Part shown: positions 1 to 9,939 of the stretch, piece after piece | How positions within the stretch are numbered: the stretch's first letter is position 1 | How the letters are laid out: every line of letters begins with the position of its first letter | Assembly (NCBI GenBank): GCA_022606425.2 | Contig: JAHDVF020000521.1 | Coordinates: 434,001-498,000, forward strand | Reading direction: 5' to 3' | Length of the DNA: 64,000 bases | Origin: Lepidostoma basale | Lineage: Eukaryota > Arthropoda > Insecta > Trichoptera > Lepidostomatidae | Notes under the pieces: model-generated | What the model was told of the DNA's origin: nothing | Seen by the model: only the letters and a program-made list of their open reading frames with translations | Databases searched by the model: none | Made by a program: the position numbers and the translations under genes

Positions 1-250
1 AAATAGAGAATACTAAATGATATTATATGAAACAAAAATAAGTTATTCGAAGTAGGACAAAATAAAGTGTTCCTAAGAAAAAACATCTTCTTACAAATTT
101 GTTTACAAATGATTTTGAACTTTCCAGTATTCCTGGGCCTGCCCAAATAATTATTTGTTAAAAATGTATAAAGTCACATCAATTTCGTTCATTACCATAT
201 TCTGCTCCATTTACTAGTGTACACAAACAGCAACGAGCTGAAATTTTGTC

Positions 251-395
251 ACATTTAATAATGTCTTAGAAGGGCGAAACATGTCATTCCCATTATATAT
301 AATAATAGATGCTTCTAGAAAACTGACGTTTTCATTCGTATTAGTTACTTAATATGGAGTTATACATCTTTGTTCAAGAAACAATAAATAAGTCT
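251..395. repeat. Partial MITE, family M (right half)
   Basis: This is the right half of a repeat family that recurs at about 8455, 24878, 34870, 49690, 53224 and 54520. Its arm reads inward from a TTGTTTCTTGAAC-like outer end (here reverse complemented near 375-390) through GAAAACGTC and TCTAGAA blocks. The inner part (252-295) has a TAATAATG hairpin followed by GAAACATGTC, a hammerhead-like layout discussed in the findings. No coding content. Confidence 0.6.
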
Positions 396-680
396 CTGAG
401 TCTTGTTCTTAACATGGCTTTTCCTTTTTGACCTTATATTTTACCAAATATGCTTTATTTGTTATACCAAAATGAATATTTAAAATGCTTGATTCTTGAT
501 CTAAAGCTATGTCTGTATCTATTTTATTTAGATTCAGTATTTTAAATAATTATTTGTGCATCAACATCCTAAGATAAATGGAAGAAACTGCCATTTAACA
601 ATCACCTGGTACCAAGCGATTAAAAAAGTCATCATTAAGGAAAGGTTAGGGTTGAGGAGACATACAGAGAGAGATTTTAA

Positions 681-979
681 GTGAATATATAGAATATAAT
701 ATATGGCAGAGTCATAGAAGGCTCCCTTCGTTTACCCGAAGCTGTTATTGGCTCAGCGGCGACTTTCGTCAGCTTCACTCGTGCACTCCCTAGGCCCGTC
801 CCCCGTCCATGCAGGACTTACGTTGAAAAAAAAATGTATATTTGCAACCAAGGGGGACCCAGACCACATTTAAGCTACGCTACTCTCCCTCGATGTCCCG
901 ATATGCAACATCTGTTATTTATGTATCAATTGTGTCTTTTCTTTTGTTGTTGTATTGCTATGTGTGAATATATAGAATA
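681..979 (+). mobile_element. 267 bp insertion with perfect 16 bp TSD, unassigned SINE-like
   Basis: The 16-mer GTGAATATATAGAATA is present at 681-696 and again at 964-979, a perfect direct repeat flanking a 267 bp insert (697-963). The insert begins with an AT-rich lead, has a GC-richer head (about 720-815) containing TGGCAGAGTCA, which resembles a polymerase III box A, and ends in a T-rich run with TTGTTGTTG. I see no convincing box B. A TSD of this length fits target-primed retrotransposition of a SINE or truncated LINE; the family is not recognised. Confidence 0.7.
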
Positions 980-1275
980 GCGGTAGCCTTTCACATTGTG
1001 TTAAAAAGATATTCTACTTAGTGCTTAATAAACACAAATCTTCATAGATGGCGTTAGTATGTAGATTGTAAAAACTACCACGTAAAGAGTAGTCTTACAG
1101 ATTAACATATATACAACTTCCAAAAGTTTGCCAGACATGGTAGTCATAAGAAAAAGGGTGGAACGGGGAATGTTGTATTATATAACCAATGACAGATCAT
1201 AAGTCCTGTAAACACCTTGATCAACCATATTCTGTTTCCAATTTGCATCTTCGTCTCTATTGAGATACAATTAAT
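980..1275. repeat. Repeat family G, partial copy
   Basis: Matches the inner and right portions of the copy at 11412-11865: the AGCCTTTCACATT start, the CATAGATGGCG segment, GGGGAATGTTGTATTA, the ACCAATGACAG segment, and the terminal CTATTGAGATACAATTAATT. Noncoding and degenerate; the GCGATCGC segment seen in other copies is deleted here. Confidence 0.6.
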
Positions 1276-1424
1276 TCTTATATAGAATAGCCTTTCTGTC
1301 ATCAACTTAGAGACAAAGTGTACTATGTTAACCTAAAATCAAAATAATTTTAGATGAAACGTTTTGTATCCGAAGCCAAGGTATTAAATACAGATTGTTA
1401 CGAGATAATTTTTTAGGTCGGAAA

Positions 1425-1625
1425 CACGAAAACGTACAATCCGCCATTGGAGCCGGAGGGTAAATAGGAAAAGGGGCTTCTGTCGGATCACAATTTAATT
1501 TGCGGTTCTGTTTAATCCAATTTCCTTTCCATTAAAATCCCTTTGTCGAGATTAGTCAAACGGGCCCTTGTGTGAAGTCAGGGCTTCCCTTCGCATATTC
1601 TTAGGTCGGCGTTCCACCCATTTAT
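1425..1625. other. Non-repetitive, GC-richer island in the Orco upstream intron
   Basis: A roughly 200 bp stretch with higher GC than its surroundings, no similarity to the repeat families recognised elsewhere in the window and no convincing open frame. It could be a conserved noncoding element or simply unique intron sequence. Confidence 0.3.
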
Positions 1626-1799
1626 GCTTATAACAATTCACTTCTAAATAAGTCAGATCACCTACAGGTTGTGTAAGAACTAGTATTTTATATAGGACAA
1701 AAAAAAAATTAGCTAATTATTATTATTATTAATAATATTAATAATAATAATATTAATGAGCACAAACACATAATAAAAATAATTAATAATAATAATATT

Positions 1800-2158
1800 A
1801 AACACGAAAGTCCGGATCGTCCAGTTTACAACATTTAAATCTAAAAAACATCTAAAAAAACATTTTTCGTATTTTTATTTTGTTATTTTATTTTATATAT
1901 TATTGTATTTTATATAATTTGTTTTACATTTATATCATTGTATTTTATATAATTTGTTTTACACAAAATTTTGTGGACGTTGGATGATCGAAGAGCGGGA
2001 GATGGCCTATTGCTGGCGATGAGGTTCGCAACCCATCACACCGCGTCTCTCGCGGGGGCGAAAAGAGAAGGATGGAGTGCCGCATCGGTTAAAGTGTGGC
2101 AGTCCATCCTTCCTGCCTACCCCTTCGGGGAGACGGCGTGATGGTTATTTAGTTGGTT
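1800..2158 (+). mobile_element. SINE-like element sharing its 3' end with an RTE lineage
   Basis: A GC-richer unit (about 1975-2155) whose 3' part (GTGTGGCAGTCCATCC, then ACGGCGTGATGGTTA) also forms the 3' end of the RTE lineage at 41545-42005. Further copies on the minus strand lie at 6345-6680 and 42600-42905. The upstream part (GGTTCGCAACCCATC at about 2023) resembles a box B but is otherwise unassigned. The 1800-1975 AT-rich stretch belongs to the same unit because it also precedes the other copies. Confidence 0.65.
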
Positions 2159-2159
2159 A

Positions 2160-2290
2160 TTATTATTGTGTAGAATTCACGTGACAATAAAATGGTGATA
2201 AAATTAGCTAACTATCACATGTCATGAAAATCAATTGTATACAGTATGTTAATAAGGTTTCAACGACCTGTTGTGACGCATTCCATATCA
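2160..2290 (+). repeat. tRNA-SINE tail fragment (family T)
   Basis: Contains the family T body: GTAGAATTCACGTGACAATA, the TCACATGTCATGA segment, then a tail ending CAACGACCTGTTGT. The tRNA-like head is missing. Full copies lie at 48396-48626 and 53928-54174. Confidence 0.65.
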
Positions 2291-2834
2291 GAAATCGCAT
2301 GGTTCCAGAAAAAAATTAATAATGATATGTTTTTCAAATAATCCATGTATGTTATAGATATAGATCTATTCCTAATGAAATTCCCTACAAGATGACATAA
2401 ATTAAATTTTGATTCATCGAGTCATATGCTTGATATTTAGATAAAATTAGCGGTAAACTGAATTGACCACATGGGAGCGAGCGTTTTGTTTTGAACACGG
2501 TACGTTAAGGGTTAAAACAAAGGAAATAAATCAATGATTGAACTTGGCGTTAAATTTACTTGATTGCTCAAAGTTACATTACATTTCTATTATTAACATG
2601 CAAAATTTCAACGCCATTGTCTTTATTAAATGAACGATCTTTTTCAATGAGGTGGTTAGCAAATTCAGAAAAATTATTATTAGAGAGACATCTTATGTGC
2701 TCTTTTATTCTTAATTTTAAATTACGCCTTGTTAAAAATATGAGCACATTACATTTTAGTTTATAAATCCCAGATTGAGAAAATAGATCTTCCCTGTCTT
2801 TATCTTATCGCTATACTTTAGATATCTCCGACAG

Positions 2835-3155
2835 CGACAGCACAGATTGTTTTACCTACCGGCCTCCAGAACCATTCTGCCTCTGGTGACACCAGTGGGA
2901 AGAGCAATTAGTCTGCTGAAAGCGGTCTCCTCGGAGATCGACGTCTTTCATATTAGTGAAAGTACGTTCAGGGGACAAATACTCTTGACTTTGGAAAGTA
3001 TCTTGTCTTATCAATGTCGAACCATCACTAATGCGTTCCTGGTATTATGTTGTATGTGTATAATATCTTACCTGTACTTAATAGATGCCTTAAACATTTA
3101 TGCTTTTTGTAATGTCTTTGAGTAAATAAACTGATTTGATTTGATTTATTATTTT
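2835..3155 (+). pseudogene. 3' end of a jockey/CR1-like LINE ORF2
   Basis: The frame at 2847-3125 encodes FYLPASRTILPLVTPVGRA followed by an aliphatic and acidic segment ending near DVFHI. This is the typical extreme C-terminus of insect non-LTR retrotransposon ORF2 (an RT-N-P-R-N-IDIF pattern after the reverse transcriptase). The same block appears on the minus strand at 10095, 31434 and 33188. A TTGATTTGATTTGATTT-type tail at about 3135-3150 marks the 3' end. The element is 5' truncated, with no reverse transcriptase motifs. Confidence 0.65.
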
Positions 3156-3600
3156 TTATTATAAAACGCGGGTCAAATGTCACGTGGGAGTTGTTTTGAA
3201 ATTATATTGGTTTAATTATTAACATACAAAAATCTACGCCATTGATTATTATTAATATTATTATCGATGATTTGAATATGTTTGAGAATCATTGGTGTAT
3301 GTAGCGAAATAAAGAAACAGGATTCTTTTCGAACAACGGACATTAAGGACATAGTCCTAAGTAATTTAATGCTTTACTTTAAGAAAATCACCTCGCTCTG
3401 GTCCATAGCAGGTATTTTGTAAACAAATCTAATTCTACAACTAATTTAATTTGACGCCAGGGAAACGAACTCTCATTTAAAGCCCAAATAGAGGTAAAGT
3501 CGAATTCGTTGAACAAAGTCATGTTACTTTGAATACAATTACTAAACAAATGTAAGGAGAACGTAAGTATTCTTTGAATTTCTAAATTCATGTATTTTAA
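3156..3600. other. AT-rich intron, no recognised gene
   Basis: Lies inside the Orco intron upstream of the exon at 5744. I see only AT-rich sequence and short open frames without family resemblance. Confidence 0.4.
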
Positions 3601-3606
3601 ATTTAT

Positions 3607-4020
3607 TTATATTTCGCAAGTCTTCTTCTTCTTCTTCCTTATTGTAGACCTATGTGGTCTGTTCTCCAGAGTGTTCTTTTTCCCGTGAGGTAGATTCTCA
3701 GCTGTCCTTCCATCTTTTAGGAGGTCTTCCACGAGGACGAGTCCCATGAAACTGATTATGCAATGCAATATAGGGGATTCTGGTGGTGTCCATTCTTTGA
3801 AAATGAGTCCCTTTTTCGCTATCTGCTCCATCTTAAAATATCCTCAACCTCACATATCACTCTTTTTCTAGTGTTCCTCACGCGATCTCTCGGTGTCTTG
3901 CCTGCTATCGTCCTCAGTGTCTTCATTTCGGAAGTCCTCAAAACTTGTGTGGTCCTTACTTTGTTGGCCTTTGCTTCGCCATATGTTATTATAGATTCTC
4001 CTCTTACTCTGATTCTTATT
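3607..4020 (-). pseudogene. RTE-like retrotransposon C-terminal fragment, lineage ii
   Basis: The minus-strand frames carry the endonuclease-reverse transcriptase C-terminal tail of lineage ii. In the plus-strand reading the hallmark blocks are TCTTGCCTGCTATCGTC and GTGTTCCTCACGCGATC. A CTTCTTCTTCTTC tract at about 3617-3637 is the (GAA)n 3' tail. The best copy of this lineage is 44596-45170. Frames are broken. Confidence 0.7.
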
Positions 4021-4134
4021 TCGCAAGTAATTATTTTATTTTATGAAATATTCTTCTTCCTAAAAATTGATAATTGATAATGCTATTGCGAAATAAGTTA
4101 ATGAAATTACTGTTAAAATTTGAAACACTGTTAT

Positions 4135-4390
4135 AACATCACAAATTCTTATAATTCACTGAGAGTATCGCGACAACTGTTTCACCAACCGGTGTTGGCA
4201 TCATCAGGTGTTACAAAAAACAGTTTATTATAATACTTGATGATGCCAACTTCGAGTGGAGAAACAGGTGTCGCGACACTATTAGTTAATAAAAATAAAT
4301 TGTGATATTATAACAGTGTTTTAATTTTTAACAGTGATAATGTTGAAGTATCATAGTGTTTAGGCCAAAACAGTGGACTATTCAAGTTAA
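4135..4390. repeat. Penelope-type repeat with inverted hammerhead-like pair
   Basis: A short foldback: a left module on the minus strand (4165-4214) and a decayed right module on the plus strand (about 4238-4285) with 5' ends facing, flanked by the shared outer segment that recurs near 16220, 31880, 36860, 38200 and 50960. The right module has lost the GTTGG arm of its hairpin. Confidence 0.65.
4165..4214 (-). ncRNA. Hammerhead-ribozyme-like module, family P1
   Basis: Minus strand, 5' to 3': helix I strand at 4214-4208, core CTGATGA at 4207-4201, a stem II hairpin with arms GCCAAC and GTTGGT around an ACCG loop, GAAA, a short helix III with CAGTTG, then TC at the expected cleavage site, followed by the other helix I strand (4171-4165) pairing with mismatches. 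All core positions are present. Activity is inferred, not shown. Confidence 0.6.
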
Positions 4391-4393
4391 TTA

Positions 4394-5630
4394 GGGGAGA
4401 ACCACCATGAAGAGAACATTTTTTTTTCTCCTTGCTGTAAATACAAAATCAATACACTGTTTCAAAAACAAAGTATGAAGTTTTGTAGAGTATTCATTCC
4501 TCCTATAATTCCTAGAGTGAATTTTAAATTCAATTATCAGATTCTAGGCTATGGATAATTTTATAAAAAATGGGAAATGTTCTCTTCAAGGGATAGTGTA
4601 CCGTGAAGAGAACACTGGTTCCCATGAAGAGAACAGGCACATACTTTACACATACTCATCATGAATCCGTCTAGCTAATACATTCCAGATTTCTTGTTAT
4701 CTTTCCAAAAAGTTGGAGTGTTAATATTATTAACAACTGCGAATTGGTAAGCAAGTTCTCGAGTTTGCACTTTAGTGAGACCGCGACACATTTTAGAAGC
4801 AGTGCTTAGGTATGATGCAAGCAAATTCTCATGGTCAACACTAAATATTTTCTGATTACTTATATTGCGATTATATTTAAAATTCTCCCCGGCTTCTTGT
4901 GCCTGCTTTGATCGTTTAATAACTTTCCACAATAATGTTGTTGCTATACCTGTCTCCTTAGCTACACTGCGAATGCTTTTCTTTTGTACGATGGCGGCAT
5001 CTATAGCATCTTTGAATTCGTCGTCCGTCTTACGATTTATTTTCGGGATCTAAAAAATGTATGATTGGGTACATCTTTTGTGATAGATAATTTTAAAAAG
5101 AAAAATTGTTTTTATATAAATTTTAATTATTAAAAATTTATATAAATTTTCAATAGTATAAGATTAAATAATGTATAAACATAACAGACAAAAAAAACAT
5201 GAAGAGAACACTAAACCTATGAAGAGAACGTTCTCTTCATAGGATTGCGGCGTGTTCTCTTCATGGAATTCGGACTTATTTTAGAAAAACATTGAAATTA
5301 TCGAGATGGATTTAATATTATTCAATATAACCTTATCACATAAAAACTATATAATCACGTTACACCACGGGTAAATCCTTTTTTTCTCCTAGCTTACTAT
5401 TAAAAGGTCAGCAGATGAAGCAGTCAGCACCTTTTTTTTTTACTAAGCCCGTAAACTTCTCTCGTCCACTGTCCGAAGCACACAGAACGGACATGCGCCC
5501 AACTTAACGCGCGATGTCGTCACACCACTGCGATCACGTGAAGGGCTGCGGGATGTCGCTAGGTTTATTACTATCGTTGCAAATGCAACTGTTCTCTTCA
5601 TGGGCCGTTCTCTTCATGGTGGTTCTCCCC
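4394..5630 (-). mobile_element. Pogo/Tigger-like DNA transposon, internally deleted
   Basis: A 1,237 bp element with perfect 24 bp terminal inverted repeats (4394-4417 and 5607-5630; outer sequence GGGGAGAACCACC) flanked by TA on both sides (4392-4393 and 5631-5632), the TSD expected for Tc1/mariner/pogo. The inner half of the TIR, ATGAAGAGAAC, recurs at least six more times inside (near 4600, 4623, 5200, 5219, 5230, 5255, 5590) in both orientations, and may be a set of transposase-binding sites. It keeps only an N-terminal transposase fragment (4675-5050) and has no DDE domain, so it is non-autonomous. It sits in the Orco intron, 113 bp before an exon. Confidence 0.88.
4675..5050 (-). pseudogene. 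Pogo/Tigger-type transposase N-terminal fragment (psq and CENP-B HTH)
   Basis: The minus-strand frame from about 5050 to a stop at 4675-4677 encodes about 124 residues. The first half (NRKTDDEFKDAIDAAI, then SIRSVAKETGIATTLLW) is a pipsqueak-type helix-turn-helix. The second half (ENLLASYLSTASKMCRGLT, then ELAYQFAVVNN) is the start of a CENP-B-type DNA-binding domain. These are the two N-terminal domains of pogo/Tigger transposases. An in-frame TAG then interrupts, and about ten more residues (LDGFMM) look family-like before similarity ends. There is no ATG in frame; CATTTTTTAG just upstream could be a splice acceptor. The catalytic DDE domain is absent, so this is a relic. Confidence 0.8.
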
Positions 5631-5743
5631 TATATATTATATAAGGGTGGGCCCTTAAAAAAATAATTTTATGTTTTTATAAATCTCACCCTCTAATTCT
5701 TTTACTTTGGGGGTAGTTAGTAACTGGTTGATTTTTTTTTCAG

Positions 5744-5843
5744 GTTGGTTGCTGCTATCGGAGACACTTATGGCACTGGTCTTCTGTTTCACATGCTGAT
5801 ATCTACCATCACTCTCACGCTTCTGGCCTACCAAGCTACAAAG
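5744..5843 (+). CDS. Orco: Odorant receptor co-receptor Orco, internal exon (TM5 region)
   Basis: Orco is the obligate co-receptor subunit of insect odorant-gated cation channels; it forms tetramers with tuning ORs in olfactory neuron dendrites. This exon begins after TTTTTTTTTCAG and ends at AAG before GTTGGT. The first base completes a split codon (phase: 2 bases upstream); the remaining 33 codons read LVAAIGDTYGTGLLFHML, then ISTITLTLLAYQATK, a signature Orco segment covering the fifth membrane helix. The exon that should precede it, with the conserved calmodulin-binding segment ending in HVVR, is not in 1-5743, so the upstream intron is longer than 5.7 kb. Confidence 0.95.
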
Positions 5844-6344
5844 GTTGGTTTTTCTAATCATAATATTAATTGAACAGATTTGTAATGGACCAACTCAAAG
5901 CCGAATTGAAAGCTACAGTATCGTTATATTCACACGAGCATTATAGAGAAATGTGTTTTTTCTTTTATATTTACCATCTCATTACAATAATTTGTTGAAA
6001 ACACTTGTATTTTTACTACTCTTTATTGCACTTTTTACAAACATATTTAGACCCCTAGACGGTCTTCCTCGGTGTATAAATTTAACACGATGGCATTTAC
6101 GGCCCCGAACATATTTTTTGTGAAACGTGCAAAATAAGTGCTGTGAAAATACAATGTCTAAAAAAATGAATTAAATGTATTTTTTGACAATTTTTAAAAA
6201 TATTATACCAAGATAGTTAATTGATTTAGCATAATTTTCTCGATGATGAAGTCATATTATATTCTAAGCATGTAGATATATGTATTGAACGCTAAGGCAT
6301 TAAAACTGTAGAATTCCATAGTAATATACTTAGGAAATTGAAAA

Positions 6345-6680
6345 TAACTAACTAACTAACTAACTAACCATCACGCCGTCTCCCCGAAAGGGTAGGCAGA
6401 AAGAATGGACTGTCACACTTTAACCGATGCGGCACTCCATCCTTCTCTTTTCGCCCCGCGGGAGACGCGGTGTGATGGGTTCCGAACCTCATCGCCACCA
6501 ATAGGCATCTCCCGCGCACACTTCGATCTTCCAACATCCACAAAATAAATCTAAAACAAATAGTATAAAATACAATGATAGAAAATAAAATAACAAAATT
6601 AAAATAATTTAATACAAAATGTTATTTTTAGATAGTGCACATTTGTCTATTTAATTAATGTTCCACGAATCCACCGTTGA
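6345..6680 (-). mobile_element. SINE-like element sharing RTE 3' end, copy 2
   Basis: Begins at a TAACTAACTAACTAAC tract (6345-6366), which is the (GTTA)n tail on the minus strand, followed by CATCACGCCGTCTCCCCG. Collinear with 1800-2158 and 42600-42905 in reverse. The AT-rich far end (6550-6680) also matches those copies. Confidence 0.7.
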
Positions 6681-6699
6681 ATTGAAATTGAAAATAACT

Positions 6700-7320
6700 T
6701 TTTTTAATCCACAAAATATATAAAAAAATACATAAAAAGACATGTTTCGGAGGATACTTCCATCTTCAGGTGTAAAAATATAATAAAAACTAAACCAAGA
6801 AAGGCTAATTTAAAAAACGCTTTTAAAATTGGATACAATTATTTAAAATTAAAAATTAACCTGGGCTATTTGTTATAAATACTAATAGTTATTTTTTATC
6901 AGTATGAACTAAATAATGTTAAACAATAATAATACATGATGTTAATATAAAATATATATTAGATAGACAATCTATCTAATAATAATCCTCCTTTTACTCC
7001 ATCTCTTACAATACTTTGTCTACATTTAATCTCCCAAGCTCCCATTCCCAACCAAATGCAAATTAATCATTTATTTATTTCTATATAAATGATGTCTTTT
7101 CAAATGTATGTTTTTTCTAAATAACAATTTAATTTTTAATATTTTCGTCTTGTTTTATTATTGTTTAATATTATTTATTAGTTATAACTGATAAAAAATA
7201 ATTATTAATACTTATAACAAACAGCCCAGGTTAATTTTTAAATTTCAATAATTGCATCGAATTTTAAATGCGTTTTTAATTATTTAGTTTTTATTATATT
7301 TTTACAAAGCTATTTTCAAT
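6700..7320. repeat. Penelope-type repeat family P2 with inverted arms
   Basis: A left block 6720-6920 (GACATGTTTCGGAGGATACT, then TCTTCAGGTG) and an inverted partner arm at 7160-7310 flank a body that also occurs at 62030-62460 (CTCCCAAGCTCCCA). The left block carries a hammerhead-like module on the minus strand (about 6725-6775) with CTGAAGA, a hairpin, GAAA and CATGTC. The right arm has lost its module. Confidence 0.6.
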
Positions 7321-7365
7321 TACTATGGTTGTCGTTTAAATGTAATATTTATTTAAAAATTTTAG

Positions 7366-7470
7366 ATATCTGGGATCGACACATATTCCTTGAGCGTGAT
7401 TGGCTATTTGGTTTACACTTTGGCCCAGGTTTTCTTATTCTGCATCTTCGGTAATCGTTTGATAGAAGAG
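7366..7470 (+). CDS. Orco: Odorant receptor co-receptor Orco, internal exon (TM6 region)
   Basis: Starts after AAATTTTAG and ends at GAG before GTACGT, phase 0 at both ends, 35 codons. It reads ISGIDTYSLSVIGYL, then VYTLAQVFLFCIFGNRLIEE. The block FCIFGNRLIEE is nearly invariant in Orco and lies after the sixth membrane helix at the intracellular anchor region. Relative to most Orco proteins I know, ISGIDTYSL replaces the common INGVNVYAF/A-type sequence, a locally divergent extracellular stretch. Confidence 0.96.
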
Positions 7471-8775
7471 GTACGTAAATAATATTATTTTTAAAGATAT
7501 TTTTATAATGCAATTAAAAAAATTACGTGCACATCGTTTGCTTGAAAAATGATTAAATTTATGTATTCCTTATAAATATTAAATATGAATAAAAACGCAT
7601 TTTTGTTAACAAGTTTCCCTTTGCTAAGGGCATTATCGAAATTTGGACTGGTATAATAATTTATAGATATCTGATAATGCTCTGTATTTTCATTAAAATA
7701 ATTATGAAAACTTAAATTTATGCAATGCACAATCAAATTTTAGTATAAATCAAATAAATGTTAAAACATGTTAAATAGTTTTTAACACTACTTCATATTT
7801 GTCATATTTAAGTTTAAACTTAAATAGAGTGGTGTTCAAAGTAGCAAAAGTGTCTAAAAATATTTTTAAAATTAAAACACCTAAAAATTAAATGCTTCAC
7901 ACGAAAGAATAAGTATATTTCAATGATGATATTACGTAAAAAATATTAATAAATATTAAATATGTTAACCAGTCGAAAATAATTCATTGTTTTTTAAACA
8001 ATGTACTTAGATTGTTTTGAAATATTACGTTAAATATTTACCTCATTAGGTAAAAAAAGTATGATATTGAAATATGGAAAAAATGATTTATTTTGTGATA
8101 GATAACCATGTATACTGTCGCCATCTATTGAATAAAAATACAGACTTTGTTCCATAATATATTCACCATCACTTTGTGTTATGGATACATATTCGAATAA
8201 CAATTGAAAAATTGTACTTTCATGATAAACTTAAGGCATTGGTGTGCTTACATTGTGGTATTCCACAATGATGATTTTTTTTATTAATTGGATAATACAT
8301 TTTATTAATTCAATAACTTATTAACAAACATGTGTCAGAATGCATCAGATATCAAAAAAATAAAAATACCGAGGAAGAACGTCTTTGTGAAAAATACATA
8401 AGGAGTGTTTAAAATACACGGTTTTAAAAAAATATTTATGTTAAAATGACACTTGAAAACCGAAATTATTTATTTCTTGTTTTTTCAACAAAGATATAAA
8501 ATTTCATATTAAATAATTAATACAAATGAAAACGTCTATTTTATAGGTGTTTTATTATATTTTACGTGAATGACATGTTTCACTTGTCTCAGGCGTTATC
8601 AAACGTCATGTTTTGAAAGTTTGAGTCATTTTTACAACTTTTGATAATGCCTTAGACAAGCAAAATATGTCATTCACACAGAATATAATAAAACTTCTAG
8701 AAAACAGACGTTTTCATTCTTATAAATGAAGGAATAGGTAGTTTTTTGTGTTGAATTATTTGGTTTTCTTTGCAG
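7471..8775 (+). other. Orco intron (1,305 bp)
   Basis: GT-AG, phase 0. Its 3' third holds a family M MITE-like element (8455-8740) ending within 40 bp of the next exon. The rest is AT-rich with no recognised feature. Confidence 0.8.
8455..8740. repeat. MITE-like element, family M, both arms
   Basis: Long inverted arms: GAAAACGTCTATTTTATAGG at about 8528 and its counterpart ending ACAGACGTTTTCATT at about 8720. Inner inverted modules read TTGATAA ... GAAACATGTC on the minus strand (about 8572-8607) and TTGATAATGCC on the plus strand (about 8640-8676). The right module has GCAAAATATG in place of GCGAAACATG. It lies just upstream of Orco exon 8776. Confidence 0.65.
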
Positions 8776-8931
8776 AGTTCCTCTGTGATGGAAGCCGCCT
8801 ACTCTTGCCACTGGTATGATGGCTCAGAAGAGGCTAAAACATTTGTCCAGATTGTCTGCCAACAGTGTCAGAAAGCCATGAGCATCTCTGGAGCCAAGTT
8901 CTTCACGGTATCTTTGGATCTGTTCGCTTCA
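8776..8931 (+). CDS. Orco: Odorant receptor co-receptor Orco, exon before the last (TM7 start)
   Basis: Begins after TTTCTTTGCAG and ends TTCGCTTCA before GTAAGG; 52 codons, phase 0 at both ends. It reads [20 protein letters not shown], then [20 protein letters not shown] and [12 protein letters not shown]. This is the most conserved part of Orco: an intracellular anchor domain that holds the tetramer together, then the first half of the seventh, pore-lining helix. I see no substitutions that would suggest loss of function. An ATG-initiated frame inside the exon is not a separate gene. Confidence 0.98.
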
Positions 8932-8951
8932 GTAAGGAAAATCCCTTTATA

Positions 8952-9300
8952 CACTAACTAACCATTACGCCGTTCTATCCTGGCATGCACGCTCGTCGAT
9001 TGTTCCTATTTCAAACGTGGCCGCCTTTCAGTAATGCATGATATGACATGTCTTCTATGGCATAATATGCTATGTCTTTTATACCCTTCCTCGTCTTAGT
9101 ATTCCAATTAACACTACTTGTATATATTTTTTAATCATTTTTCCCTCATCCATTCGATCCATTTGTCTAAACCATCTTGGCGAGCCTTTCTTAATTTTAT
9201 TTAGGACGCATTAATCCGCCTTACATTCTTTTCTTACTTCATCATTAGGCATTCTATTTGACATGGTTTTTCCGCTCATTCTTCTAAGTGACTCATTTCT
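8952..9300 (-). pseudogene. RTE-like retrotransposon 3' fragment, lineage iii
   Basis: Starts at ACTAACTAACCATTACGCCG, the reverse of the lineage iii tail, and continues through TCCTGGCATGCACGCTCGTC, matching the antisense of the conserved C-terminal coding region (compare 13205-13970). Frames are destroyed. Confidence 0.7.
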
Positions 9301-9389
9301 TTTTTATTTATCCTTTATACTACTTTTTCATTTATCCTACTTTTATCCTTCTTCTGCCATCTCCAATCTTCACTTACACACTAGCTAAC

Positions 9390-9935
9390 TTCTACTTCTT
9401 ATTTTTCTTCCTTGTTTTGATCTATGTGATCTGTTCTCCAGAGAGTTGCTCCTCCTATGAGGTAGACTCCCAGCTATCCTTTTATTTTTTAGGAGATCAT
9501 CCACGAGGACGAGTCCCATGAGGCTGATTATGTAGTGCAATGTACCGGAGTCTGGTGGTGTCCATTCTTTGAACATAACCGTACCAGTCCCTTTTTCGCT
9601 CCCTGCTTCATCTTATAATATTCTTAACCTCGCATATCTCTCTATTCTGGTGTCCTCACGCGATCTCTCAGTGTCTTGCCTGCTATCTTCCTCAGTGTCT
9701 TCATTTTGGAAGTCCTCAAAACTCGTTTAGTCCTAACTGTGTCTGTGTCATATGTAATTATTTTTCTTACCCATGCTTTCTAGATTCTCATCTAAATCTT
9801 AATGGCCATGTCTTTGTTTTTCCATTTTGTGGATTTAGAGCGCCAGAGATTGCAGGTACCTTGTTTACTTGGGTTTGTATTTCTTCCTATGCCTAGATAC
9901 TTGAAGGTCTTTACCTATTCTATGGGTTGATGTTC
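9390..9935 (-). pseudogene. RTE-like retrotransposon 3' fragment, lineage ii
   Basis: The minus-strand frame 9576-9385 encodes FKEWTPPDSGTLHY and a degenerate downstream region, paralleling copies at 3607-4020 and 21165-21780. Further upstream (to about 9930) the antisense of the segment before the tail (TCCTATGCCTAGATACTTGA) is preserved. Confidence 0.7.
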
Positions 9936-9939
9936 TTTT

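Larger units (their letters stand above)
5844..7365 (+). other. Orco intron (1,522 bp)
   Basis: GT-AG intron in phase 0. It contains a SINE-like element (6345-6680), a Penelope-type foldback (6700-7320) and otherwise AT-rich sequence. At 6035-6170 there is a repeat (CCTAGACGGTCTTCCTCGG) distantly similar to sequences at 8360-8420 and 27300-27360. Confidence 0.8.

Noticed and set aside
1..5743. Search for the Orco exon preceding 5744
   Set aside because: I looked for the conserved segment ending in HVVR followed by a donor in this region and found none; the exon must lie to the left of the window.
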